From NCBI GenBank assembly GCA_027490195.1, contig JAIXYN010000053.1, positions 124,001 to 188,000 of the forward strand: a stretch of DNA of 64,000 bases. Reading direction: 5' to 3'. Positions within the stretch are counted from its first letter, which is position 1. Each line of letters opens with the position of its first letter. Below the pieces are notes generated by a model. It was not told the origin of the DNA, did no database searches, and saw nothing but the letters and a program-made list of their open reading frames with translations. Positions 33,451-42,380 of this stretch are shown piece after piece. This stretch comes from Verrucomicrobiaceae bacterium (GTDB lineage: Bacteria > Verrucomicrobiota > Verrucomicrobiia > Verrucomicrobiales > Verrucomicrobiaceae). The translations under genes and the position numbers were made by a program.

Positions 33451-34533
33451 TCACTGCGCCAGAAACTCATCCAGCGCAGCCTTGGTAATCCGGTACTGCG
33501 TGCCGATCTTCTTGGCCTTGATCTGGCCGCCTTCGATGCTGGAGAGAACATCAGCCTCGGTAACGCCAAGCGTCTGCGCCACCTGGGCGGGCGTGAGAAT
33601 CTCGACAGAAGGTGCGGCGGCGGGAGCGGCAGCAGCACCCGGCAGCGGCGGAGGTGTGGCGGCTCCGGCGGCGGGGTTCATGTTGAAGGCACCCTGCGCC
33701 ATCATGTTCTGCGCCATGCCAAAGCCCATCGCCAGCTCAGCGGCGGTTCCGCCAGGGTTCGTGCCGCCTTTGCCAATGCCTTCAGCCATCTGAAACTTCA
33801 CGTAGTCGTTCAGGTTTCCGATCGCGCCCATGCTGCTGCGCTTATCGATGGCGGCCTCGACTTCTGGCGGCACGCTGGCGTTTTCCAGGATGAAGCTGGT
33901 GATTTCGATGCCGTACTTGCCCTGCGTCGTAGGATTGATGATGGGCAGCAGCGCCTCGCCCATTTCCGAGTAGCGGGTGGCGAGATCCAGCACGGGCACC
34001 TTGGCCGTGGCGAGCGCGTCCGTGAACACGCTGACGATGCGGCTGCGCATGGTGTCGGCAAATTCATCCAGGCGGAAGTGGTTGTCCGTGCCGGCCACCT
34101 CCTTGAGGAAGAGCTTGGGCTCAGTGATCCTGAAATCGAAGGTGCCAAAGGCGCGCACGCGCACGATGCCGAAGTCCGCATCCCGCATCATGATGGGGTT
34201 GCTGGTACCCCACTTGTTGCCCGTGAAGAGGCGCGTGGTGACGTAGTAAACGTCCGCCTTGAACGGGGACTCAAAGCCGTACTTCCAGCCCTTGAGCGTG
34301 GAGAGGATCGGGATGTTGTCCGTGCTCAGCGTGTGCTTGCCGGGGCCGAAGGTGTCGCCGTATTCACCGAGGTAAACAAATTGCGCCACCTGGGATTCGC
34401 GCACGATGAGCTGCGCGCCGCGTTTGATTTCCTTGTCCTCGTCTGGAAAGCGCCAGGAGAGCGTGTCGCGTGAGTCGTCCGTCCATTGGATGATTTCCAA
34501 GAACTGTCCTTTGAGATAATCCATCAGGCCCAT
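33451..34533 (-). CDS. SPFH-domain protein with C-terminal excisionase-type helix-turn-helix
   Basis: The 360-residue protein belongs to the SPFH group sometimes named virion-core-protein-like (YdjI relatives). Landmarks are WRFPDEDKEIKRGAQLIVRE, FVYLGEYGDTFGPGKHTL, the SPFH core around VRAFGTFDFRI, and YGIEITSFILENASVPPEVEAAIDKR (split across residues 200-230). Residues 260-305 are Gly/Ala/Pro-rich with MAQGAFNMNPAAG. The last 50 residues, ILTPAQVAQTLGVTEADVL and GTQYRITKAALDEFL, form a small helix-turn-helix like those of excisionases (HTH_17). Relatives usually end in a zinc ribbon or SHOCT domain. SPFH proteins form membrane-associated oligomers; the role of the DNA-binding-type tail is unknown. 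Confidence 0.8.
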   Translation of the reverse strand: MGLMDYLKGQFLEIIQWTDDSRDTLSWRFPDEDKEIKRGAQLIVRESQVAQFVYLGEYGDTFGPGKHTLSTDNIPILSTLKGWKYGFESPFKADVYYVTTRLFTGNKWGTSNPIMMRDADFGIVRVRAFGTFDFRITEPKLFLKEVAGTDNHFRLDEFADTMRSRIVSVFTDALATAKVPVLDLATRYSEMGEALLPIINPTTQGKYGIEITSFILENASVPPEVEAAIDKRSSMGAIGNLNDYVKFQMAEGIGKGGTNPGGTAAELAMGFGMAQNMMAQGAFNMNPAAGAATPPPLPGAAAAPAAAPSVEILTPAQVAQTLGVTEADVLSSIEGGQIKAKKIGTQYRITKAALDEFLAQ

Positions 34534-34711
34534 GATCGTATAAGAGGTGAGTGTTTGCGGTGTGTCTGGCAGGGAACGAGGTCGATCTTAAAGAGGTGCC
34601 CTCCTTTTGGCGAGTGCAATTCTGCGCCCCCGTTTGTAAAGCAGCCCTCATTCCTCGCTGAGCGCTTTGCCGTTTGATTCCTTAAAGGGCTGGTTCAAAT
34701 TGACCCTTCAT

Positions 34712-36679
34712 ATGTCCCTTGCCGATCAACTCCAAGCCGCCTCCGCCTCCGCGCAACTTCTTCCCGCCAGCTACGACAACATTCGCGCCCTGCTCGCGGC
34801 CAGTGACAACCCGCTCTACCGCGCCAGCATCACCGAACTCGCCACCGCAGGCGAGTGGGCCGAGCTGAACGACCGCTTCTTCCAGGCGCTCAAATTTGGC
34901 ACCGGTGGCCTGCGTGGCCGCACGCTGGGCAAGATCGTCACCAAGGCGGAGCGCGGCAGCGCCCCCGAAGACCAGCGCCCGGAGCACCCCTGCGTCGGGA
35001 CCAACGCGATGAACTTCTACAACGTCAGCCGCGCCACCCGTGGCTTGGTGACCTACCTCAAAAACTACCGCGCCAATGCCAAGCTCAGCGGCAAGCCAAG
35101 CATCGTCTTTGCCCATGACACCCGCCACTTCTCGCCGGAGTTCGCCAAGTTCTGCGCCAAGATCGCCATGGACCACGGGGCGAATGTTTACCTCTTCGAC
35201 TACTGCCGCGCCACGCCGGAAATGTCCTTCGCGGTGCGTCAGCTCCGTGCGGATGCAGGCGTGATGATCACCGCCTCTCACAACCCGGCGCATGACAACG
35301 GCTACAAGGTGAATTTCAACGACGGTGCCGGCATCGTGGAGCCCCACGCCACCGGCATCATCAAGGAAGTGAACGCCATCAAAGGCGAGGAATACACCGC
35401 GCTGCCAGAGGCCGAACGCGGCAAGCTCACCACCCTGGCCAATGAGATGGACCAGAAGTATCTCGCCCGTGTGGAGACCATGATGCTGCAGCCTGAACTG
35501 CTGCAGAAGGAAGAAGCGAAGAAGCTCAAAATCGTCTTCACCGCCCTGCATGGCGCCGGTGGCGTGCTGGTGCCCGTGCTGCTGAAAAAGCTTGGCTTCA
35601 ATTTCCTCACTGTGCCCGAGCAGGACGTGCGCGATGGCCGATTCCCCACCGTGAAGTCCCCGAATCCGGAAAACGCCTCCGCTTTGCAGATGGCGGTGGA
35701 TCTCGCCAATAAGGAAGGCGCGGACATCATCATCGGCACCGATCCCGACTGCGACCGCATGGGCGTGGGTGTGCGCAATGCCGCTGGCGAAATGGTGCTG
35801 CTCACCGGCAATCAGGTCGGCTCCCTCATGGCCTGGTACCGCACCAAGACGATGTTTGACCTCGGCATCCTCACCGCTGAGAACAAGAGCCACGCCGTGC
35901 TCCTGAAGACCTTCGTCACCAGCCCGCTGCAGGACGCCATCGCCGCAAAATTTGGCATCAACTGCGTCAACACTCTCACCGGTTTCAAATGGATCAGCTC
36001 CAAGCTCTCCAAATACGAAGCCGCCCTGCCATCTGACATTCAGAGCCGCTACCGCGACCTCAATAACGTGGAGAGCCGCAACGCACGCCTCAAGCACAGC
36101 AAGTTCCTCGTCTTCGGTGGTGAGGAAAGCTATGGCTACATGGGAGACGACTTCAGCCGCGACAAAGACGGCAACGGTGCCGTGGTCATGTTTGCCGAAC
36201 TCGCCGCCTACGCCGCCAGCCTGGGCCTCACCGTGGTGGGGCTGCTGGATCAGGTGTACTGCGAAGTGGGTTACTTCCTGGAGCGCAACGAGAGCAAGGT
36301 CTTCGAAGGTGCCAGCGGCGCCGCGCAGATCGCCAAGCTGGCGGACAGCTACGGCAGCAATCCGCCGAAGGAAGTGGATGGCTCCGCCGTCACCAAGCTA
36401 CGTGACTTCCGCAAGGACGAGATCACCGACGAAGAAGGCGACGTGGTGCTCAAGGAGAAGATGCTCTTTGTGGACCTTGCCGATGGCCGCAGCTTTGCCG
36501 TGCGCCCTTCGGGCACCGAGCCGAAGATCAAATACTACATGTTTGGCCGCAGCGTCCCCGCCGCAGGTCAGAGTCTCAGCGCCGAAGAACTCACCGCTGC
36601 TAAGGCCAAGGTCACCGAAGGCCTCGCCAGCATGTGGGCCTGGCTGGACAAAGACATCGACGCCCGTCTGGCTTCATAA
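34712..36679 (+). CDS. Phosphoglucomutase/phosphomannomutase family protein
   Basis: The start is the ATG at 34712 (MSLADQLQAAS), giving 655 residues; an upstream TTG is less likely. It is a complete alpha-D-phosphohexomutase. The active-site phosphoserine loop ITASHNPAHDNGYKV has Ser189, the metal loop GTDPDCDRMGVG lies near residue 342, the sugar-specificity loop FGGEESYGY near 470, and the phosphate-binding loop RPSGTEPKIKYYMFG near 598. The length is that of the larger bacterial PGM2-like branch. It interconverts hexose 1- and 6-phosphates (or ribose phosphates in some PGM2-like enzymes). Substrate choice cannot be read from sequence. A strong hairpin follows the gene. Confidence 0.9.
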   Translation: MSLADQLQAASASAQLLPASYDNIRALLAASDNPLYRASITELATAGEWAELNDRFFQALKFGTGGLRGRTLGKIVTKAERGSAPEDQRPEHPCVGTNAMNFYNVSRATRGLVTYLKNYRANAKLSGKPSIVFAHDTRHFSPEFAKFCAKIAMDHGANVYLFDYCRATPEMSFAVRQLRADAGVMITASHNPAHDNGYKVNFNDGAGIVEPHATGIIKEVNAIKGEEYTALPEAERGKLTTLANEMDQKYLARVETMMLQPELLQKEEAKKLKIVFTALHGAGGVLVPVLLKKLGFNFLTVPEQDVRDGRFPTVKSPNPENASALQMAVDLANKEGADIIIGTDPDCDRMGVGVRNAAGEMVLLTGNQVGSLMAWYRTKTMFDLGILTAENKSHAVLLKTFVTSPLQDAIAAKFGINCVNTLTGFKWISSKLSKYEAALPSDIQSRYRDLNNVESRNARLKHSKFLVFGGEESYGYMGDDFSRDKDGNGAVVMFAELAAYAASLGLTVVGLLDQVYCEVGYFLERNESKVFEGASGAAQIAKLADSYGSNPPKEVDGSAVTKLRDFRKDEITDEEGDVVLKEKMLFVDLADGRSFAVRPSGTEPKIKYYMFGRSVPAAGQSLSAEELTAAKAKVTEGLASMWAWLDKDIDARLAS

Positions 36680-36712
36680 AGCCGGAGTTCACGACAGATT
36701 CGAAGAAATGGC

Positions 36713-36741
36713 AATGCGGCTGAACAAACTTCAGCCGCATT
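36713..36741 (+). terminator. Hairpin terminator after the phosphohexomutase gene
   Basis: A perfect 12-bp stem AATGCGGCTGAA / TTCAGCCGCATT with a 5-nt loop starts 34 bp after the stop codon. The following tract is T-rich but interrupted (cgtctatctgtttgtg). Confidence 0.7.
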
Positions 36742-36829
36742 CGTCTATCTGTTTGTGACCTCATTCCTGAGACGGAGGGCCGGAAATTGCGGCTTGAAGT
36801 TCTCAGAAATTTAAGAACTATTAACCATT

Positions 36830-37774
36830 ATGAATTCGCAAACCACTCGCAGGGGGCTGATCAGCTCAATTGGATTGGGCTGGTGTTTCACCATCCTCTC
36901 TGCTTCCACGGGGACGGCGCAGAACCAGCAACGTTATTATCCCCAGCAGTCTCAAGGCTATCCACAGCAGCAGGGTGGTTATCCGCAGCAATACAGCCCT
37001 CCTCAGGGCTATCAACAAGCACCGCAGGGCTACGGCTACCCGCAGCAGCAGGCCCAGCCGCAGTATGAAAGCCCGCTGCAGTTTCTGCCGAAGTTTGGCC
37101 AGCGCATGAGCGAGATGGCACGCCGTCTCTTCTATGGAAAGGACCCCACCGGCTATGACTACCCACCGCAGGGCTACGGTCAGAACGGCGGCGGCTACAG
37201 TCTGGACTCCACTCCGCGCCAGCAGGCAGTTCCCAATTACCCGCAGCAGTCTCCACAGGGATACCCGCTCCCAGGTTCGGGATATACGCAGCAGCAGCCG
37301 GGCTATCAGTATCCGCAGCAACAACAGCCTCAGGCACAGCCGCGCTACAACTACCCGCCGCAGACGCAACAACCCGCCCCCGCCAGCAAAAGCAAAACAC
37401 CCGTCCCGCTTCCGCAGAGCAAGACTCCTTCCTCCAGCAGCACACGCAAGTACACCCCACCCAAGGTGGAAGAGTCACCGCCAGCCCCTAGGACGACGAA
37501 CAAGCCTGCCACGGTGACGCCCAAAAAGGAACCCAAGCAAGACGCCCCTCCTCCGACGCCAACCTCACGTCGTTCCGAGACCACCCCCAAGGAATTTCCC
37601 ACCACCTCATCCAGCGGCGGATCATCCGGTTCGTTCTTGAAAGGCAAAAAGACCGCGAAGCCAGGACGCGTGATCAGCCCTTACCCGCCCTACAAAGAGC
37701 TCGACATCACCGGGCTCGAAAGCGGTTCCCTCGCGCTCGATCCGACCACCCAGAAGGTGTTCGAGGTGCCTTGA
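36830..37774 (+). CDS. Secreted Gln/Tyr/Pro-rich low-complexity protein
   Basis: The 314-residue protein starts with MNSQTTRRGLISSIGLGWCF, a signal with twin arginine, cleaved probably after GTAQ. Residues 32-85 and 115-190 are made of GYPQQ, QGYGYPQQ and similar units. Between them, PLQFLPKFGQRMSEMARRLFYGKD is a more ordered helix. Residues 190-270 are Ser/Thr/Pro/Lys-rich. The end, ISPYPPYKELDITGLESGSL (then ALDPTTQKVFEVP), looks like the conserved part. I recognise no named domain. The composition suggests an extended, possibly self-associating envelope protein. The gene is flanked on both sides by hairpin terminators, so it is transcribed alone. Confidence 0.7.
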   Translation: MNSQTTRRGLISSIGLGWCFTILSASTGTAQNQQRYYPQQSQGYPQQQGGYPQQYSPPQGYQQAPQGYGYPQQQAQPQYESPLQFLPKFGQRMSEMARRLFYGKDPTGYDYPPQGYGQNGGGYSLDSTPRQQAVPNYPQQSPQGYPLPGSGYTQQQPGYQYPQQQQPQAQPRYNYPPQTQQPAPASKSKTPVPLPQSKTPSSSSTRKYTPPKVEESPPAPRTTNKPATVTPKKEPKQDAPPPTPTSRRSETTPKEFPTTSSSGGSSGSFLKGKKTAKPGRVISPYPPYKELDITGLESGSLALDPTTQKVFEVP

Positions 37775-37802
37775 TCCCTCCAACCACCCCGCCCGTCTAT
37801 TG

Positions 37803-37828
37803 GAAATCCCGGTAACTACCGGGATTTC
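37803..37828 (+). terminator. Rho-independent terminator
   Basis: The perfect 11-bp stem GAAATCCCGGT / ACCGGGATTTC with a 4-nt loop, followed by TGCTTTTATG, lies 28 bp after the stop of the Gln/Tyr-rich protein gene. Confidence 0.8.
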
Positions 37829-37880
37829 TGCTTTTATGCCAGTCTCGGCTCTTTTGACGAAATTAAAAATAAACGGCCTC

Positions 37881-37897
37881 TTGGCCTGATGTTTGCT
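37881..37897 (+). promoter_or_regulatory. Sigma-54-type (-24/-12) promoter candidate upstream of rpoN
   Basis: The sequence TTGGCCTGATGTTTGCT keeps the invariant GG (37883-37884) and GC (37895-37896) ten bases apart. It matches the consensus TTGGCACG-N4-TTGCW at all but two informative positions. The predicted transcript would begin near 37908, about 33 bp before the rpoN ATG. It follows a terminator and is therefore in a true intergenic promoter position. Self-regulation of rpoN is implied but not shown. Confidence 0.5.
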
Positions 37898-37940
37898 TGC
37901 TTATCTGTTAGGACGGCGCTTGGCTGTCTTACAACCATTC

Positions 37941-39359
<1,419 letters not shown>

Positions 39360-39433
39360 GTTTGAGTTCGTAACGCGGAGCAAGTTCCGAAGCTTCACAG
39401 CCGCCCGTCAAAACATGCACGCTGCGCTTTCCC

Positions 39434-39492
39434 GATGGCGGAGCCATCACAGCCTGTAGCGATGGGTTGAGCGACAGCACTCGTAAGAGTGC
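39434..39492. repeat. Nested small palindromes between rpoN and the ECF sigma gene
   Basis: In the 192-bp gap after rpoN there are two perfect hairpins: GATGGC-gga-GCCATC (39434-39448) and GCACTC-gtaa-GAGTGC (39477-39492). They lie between convergent genes and may terminate transcription, but lack T-runs and look like a small palindromic repeat element. Confidence 0.5.
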
Positions 39493-39551
39493 CAACACAC
39501 ACCCGAATTTCCTCGCATCGCGTAGCCAGCATGCACATCCACCGCCTGCTT

Positions 39552-41036
39552 TTACGAGGCGCGTGTCGCGGAAACCTCTGATGCGGCAACTCCCATGTGC
39601 CCCCACTTCTCCCACCGCCAGTAAAGGTAACAGCCGATGACAGTGACGATCAACATGCCGAGGTAGAACGATTGAATGGCAATGATCGCAATCGAGTGCT
39701 GCCAGGCTTCTTGAGATCGACTCCACTGCTGCCATATGTAGGCAGTGAGCGCGGCATACTGAATGAGCAATGCGCTTATCAATGCCATCAAAATGCGCCG
39801 CCACTCTTGCGGCCAGCGGAGAAGCGCCCCAATTGCCAGCCCGCTCAGCACAAGAGGCAGGGTAATCACAACCGTTCTCATCCAATATAGGACCACCAGG
39901 ATGTGCGGAAGATTGCAGGCCGAGCCCAAAACCAAAGCAAATCCAATGACACCCGGCCAGAATCCTTTTTCGCCAGCTTCCATCCGCCAGACAGAGAGCG
40001 CAGCTTCATTGCTCATGCCATCTTCGAGCCTAATACGTTGCCGACGGCGGTAAAACCAGAACCCAAAAGCAAAAGCGACCGATTGGATCAAGACACCGCC
40101 AAGTAACGAAAGAGACACCAGCCACGGAGATTGTGCGATCATCCCAATCCCCCGCATCCCAAACGCAAACGACGCGACGAGACCAAGGGCCGTAAAACCA
40201 CCGAGCACCCACACAGCAAAGCGCCGCTCGCGCGGTGTTCGCGCACTCTGGGTCTGCGAATGAAAGATGCCCCACAAGCCAGCGGCCACTCCTATGAAAG
40301 GCGCAGCTACCGCACCGCTCAAAGCCGTGCCCTTCGCCAGTTTTCCCCCCGCACTAGCAACGGTGACGGCTGAGGCTGTGGTCGTGCTCGCGGATAGAGC
40401 TCCCATCACGGCGAGCGTGAAGGCCGCTGAGGGCACGGTTGTGTGCAAGACACTGCCCAGCGCGCGCTCCACCCGATCAGTGAGCAACGCACGTCCTCGT
40501 GAAAGCCGCTGCTTAACCGCATTCTCGGAGATGCCAAGCACCTCCGCCACCGAAGCCACGGAATGGTTCTGCCGGTAAAAAAGCACCATCGGTTCGCGAT
40601 ACAATGATGGCAACTCCAACAACTGCCGCAGCAAAATCGCACGCTCCTCACTGTCGATCACTTGCTCCGCCGGTGTGAGCATGTCGAACTGTGTCTCATC
40701 ACCACAATCATCGCCTGGTTGTGCCATTGGTGTTCGTTTATCTTTACGCAGAGAGCTGTTTGCCACGTTCCTAACAATGCCGCAGATCCATGACTTGAAC
40801 TTTCCTGGTTCCCGCAGCTCACCGAGCTGCCGCCACGCAGCAACAAATGTCTCCTGCGCCATGTCCTCGCTTCGGTGCAAATCACCGCAAATGCCTAGAG
40901 CAAATGAGCACACAAGCGACTTATGGCGCTCCACAAGCAGTCCAAAAGACGCAGCATCTCCACTTTGCGCTTGTGTAACGAGTTCGGCGTCGTGTTCCTC
41001 AACAGAGTGGGGTGTTTTTGTCATCAATGTGGTCAT
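39552..41036 (-). CDS. ECF sigma factor fused to a multi-spanning membrane domain
   Basis: The ATG at 41036 (MTTLMTKTPHS) is preferred; it has AGAAG just upstream. Residues 15-85 are sigma region 2 (AELVTQAQSGDAASFGLLVE, EDMAQETFVAAWRQLGEL). Residues 120-170 are region 4, with LPSLYREPMVLFYRQNHSV and EVLGISENAVKQRLSRGRALL. From about residue 180 to the end there are seven or eight hydrophobic helices, for example VWVLGGFTALGLVASFAFG, LVSLSLLGGVLIQSVAFAFG and ITLPLVLSGLAIGALLRW. The membrane part presumably holds the sigma factor at the membrane or acts as a built-in anti-sigma. No separate anti-sigma gene is adjacent. The gene follows the M20 peptidase gene on the same strand after 140 bp. 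Confidence 0.85.
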   Translation of the reverse strand: MTTLMTKTPHSVEEHDAELVTQAQSGDAASFGLLVERHKSLVCSFALGICGDLHRSEDMAQETFVAAWRQLGELREPGKFKSWICGIVRNVANSSLRKDKRTPMAQPGDDCGDETQFDMLTPAEQVIDSEERAILLRQLLELPSLYREPMVLFYRQNHSVASVAEVLGISENAVKQRLSRGRALLTDRVERALGSVLHTTVPSAAFTLAVMGALSASTTTASAVTVASAGGKLAKGTALSGAVAAPFIGVAAGLWGIFHSQTQSARTPRERRFAVWVLGGFTALGLVASFAFGMRGIGMIAQSPWLVSLSLLGGVLIQSVAFAFGFWFYRRRQRIRLEDGMSNEAALSVWRMEAGEKGFWPGVIGFALVLGSACNLPHILVVLYWMRTVVITLPLVLSGLAIGALLRWPQEWRRILMALISALLIQYAALTAYIWQQWSRSQEAWQHSIAIIAIQSFYLGMLIVTVIGCYLYWRWEKWGHMGVAASEVSATRAS

Positions 41037-41176
41037 AGCTTCTGATATGTGGTCAAAAGGCGCATGGAGGTGACAGCAATTCTCCATTCATTTCAACGCG
41101 AGGCAGTCCACCAAGCACGACATGACCTCAGTCAGGTGCATTCCTGACCGTCGATCTGCTTGAGGCAATGCCTCCC

Positions 41177-42313
41177 TCACACAAACCGTCGCGCGATCTC
41201 CGTATAAAACGCCAACGCCTTTTCCACCTCCGCGCACTCCACGTACTCCACCGCCGCATGCGCTTGATCGATGCTGCCGGGGCCAAACAGGATCGTGGGA
41301 ATGCCCATGCGTGAGAACTTGCTCGCGTCGCTGCCGAAAGGCACGCCGCTGACACCATTCTCGCGCTCCATCTCGCCCAGCAGGCTTTGTGCGAGCTGCA
41401 CCAGTGGCTCGCTCGCATCCGTCTGAAACGGCCAGTCCTGCAGCATCGGTGCCTCCATCTCTGCGAGCACGTCCGGATGCCGCTTCATCAGCGCATCCAG
41501 CAGCACCTGATAATGCGCCAACACGTCCGGCACCTCCTCGCCGGGCAGCAGACGTCGATCAATCTCGATCACCGCTTCATCCGGCACAAAATTCACCTGC
41601 ACGCCGCCATGGATCACGCCCACGTTGCAGGTACCCGGCCCGAGCAGCGGATGCTTCGCCTCCTGCATTCGATCATGATCTTCATTCAAGGCCAGCACGA
41701 TGCGTGACATCGCGGTGATGGCATTGATGCCCAGATGCGGCTTGGAGCTGTGCGCGGCCTTGCCCTTCGTGCGAATGCGCCAGCGCAGCACCCCTTTGCT
41801 CGCGATCACGCATTTGAACTCCGTCGGCTCAGCCACCACTGCGGCATCGGCCTTGAGGCCATCACAAAGTTTGACCACGCCGCGAAAGGAAAACTCCTCA
41901 TCCACCACCGCCGCCAGCCACAGCTCACAAGGCGGCGGTTCACCGCTGGCGTGAATGTCCGCCACGGCATGCATCATCGCCGCCAGCCCCGCCTTGTCAT
42001 CCACTGAGCCGCGCCCATGCAGCCGGCCGTCCCGCACCACCGGATCAAAAGGATCAATCGTCATGCCTTTGATCGACACCGTGTCCATGTGCGCCTCAAA
42101 CACGATGCGCCTGTTTGCATCCCGCCCCGGCACGCGCGCGATCACATTGTTGCGCCCCGGAAACACCTCCTGCTCCCACACTTCCATGCCCCGCTGCTCA
42201 AAGAAACGCCTCACGTAAGCCGCAGCCTCCGCCTCCCCCGGACCACCCTCATAGGAGCTGTTGATGCTGTTGATGCGGACGAGATCGGCCAGGGTTTGCA
42301 GGACAGGAGACAT
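41177..42313 (-). CDS. M20 family metallopeptidase (ArgE/DapE/CPG2 type)
   Basis: The 378-residue protein has the full di-zinc site of family M20: HMDTVS (His75, with Asp77 as helper), VDDKAG (Asp105), DEE (catalytic Glu139 and Glu140), AEP (Glu162) and a late His in IDQAHAAVEYV. The central lid domain (KGKAAHSSKPHLGINAI to PDEAVIEIDRRLLPGEE, given here by its ends) carries the usual S-x-P-H-x-G-x-NA motif. Likely substrates are N-acylated amino acids or short peptides; the specific reaction cannot be assigned. It is transcribed divergently from the DUF1549/DUF1553 gene, with only 67 bp between starts. Confidence 0.88.
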   Translation of the reverse strand: MSPVLQTLADLVRINSINSSYEGGPGEAEAAAYVRRFFEQRGMEVWEQEVFPGRNNVIARVPGRDANRRIVFEAHMDTVSIKGMTIDPFDPVVRDGRLHGRGSVDDKAGLAAMMHAVADIHASGEPPPCELWLAAVVDEEFSFRGVVKLCDGLKADAAVVAEPTEFKCVIASKGVLRWRIRTKGKAAHSSKPHLGINAITAMSRIVLALNEDHDRMQEAKHPLLGPGTCNVGVIHGGVQVNFVPDEAVIEIDRRLLPGEEVPDVLAHYQVLLDALMKRHPDVLAEMEAPMLQDWPFQTDASEPLVQLAQSLLGEMERENGVSGVPFGSDASKFSRMGIPTILFGPGSIDQAHAAVEYVECAEVEKALAFYTEIARRFV

Positions 42314-42380
42314 CCCCCAGCCTAGCCGAAGTCGTTACCTCGGCAAGAAGGGCCGTTTTTGGTCGTACTTTTGCTGTGCC

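Noticed and set aside
34682-36097. 471-codon minus-strand frame opposite the phosphohexomutase gene
   Set aside because: The plus strand has all four catalytic loops of the enzyme; the opposite frame has no recognisable protein.
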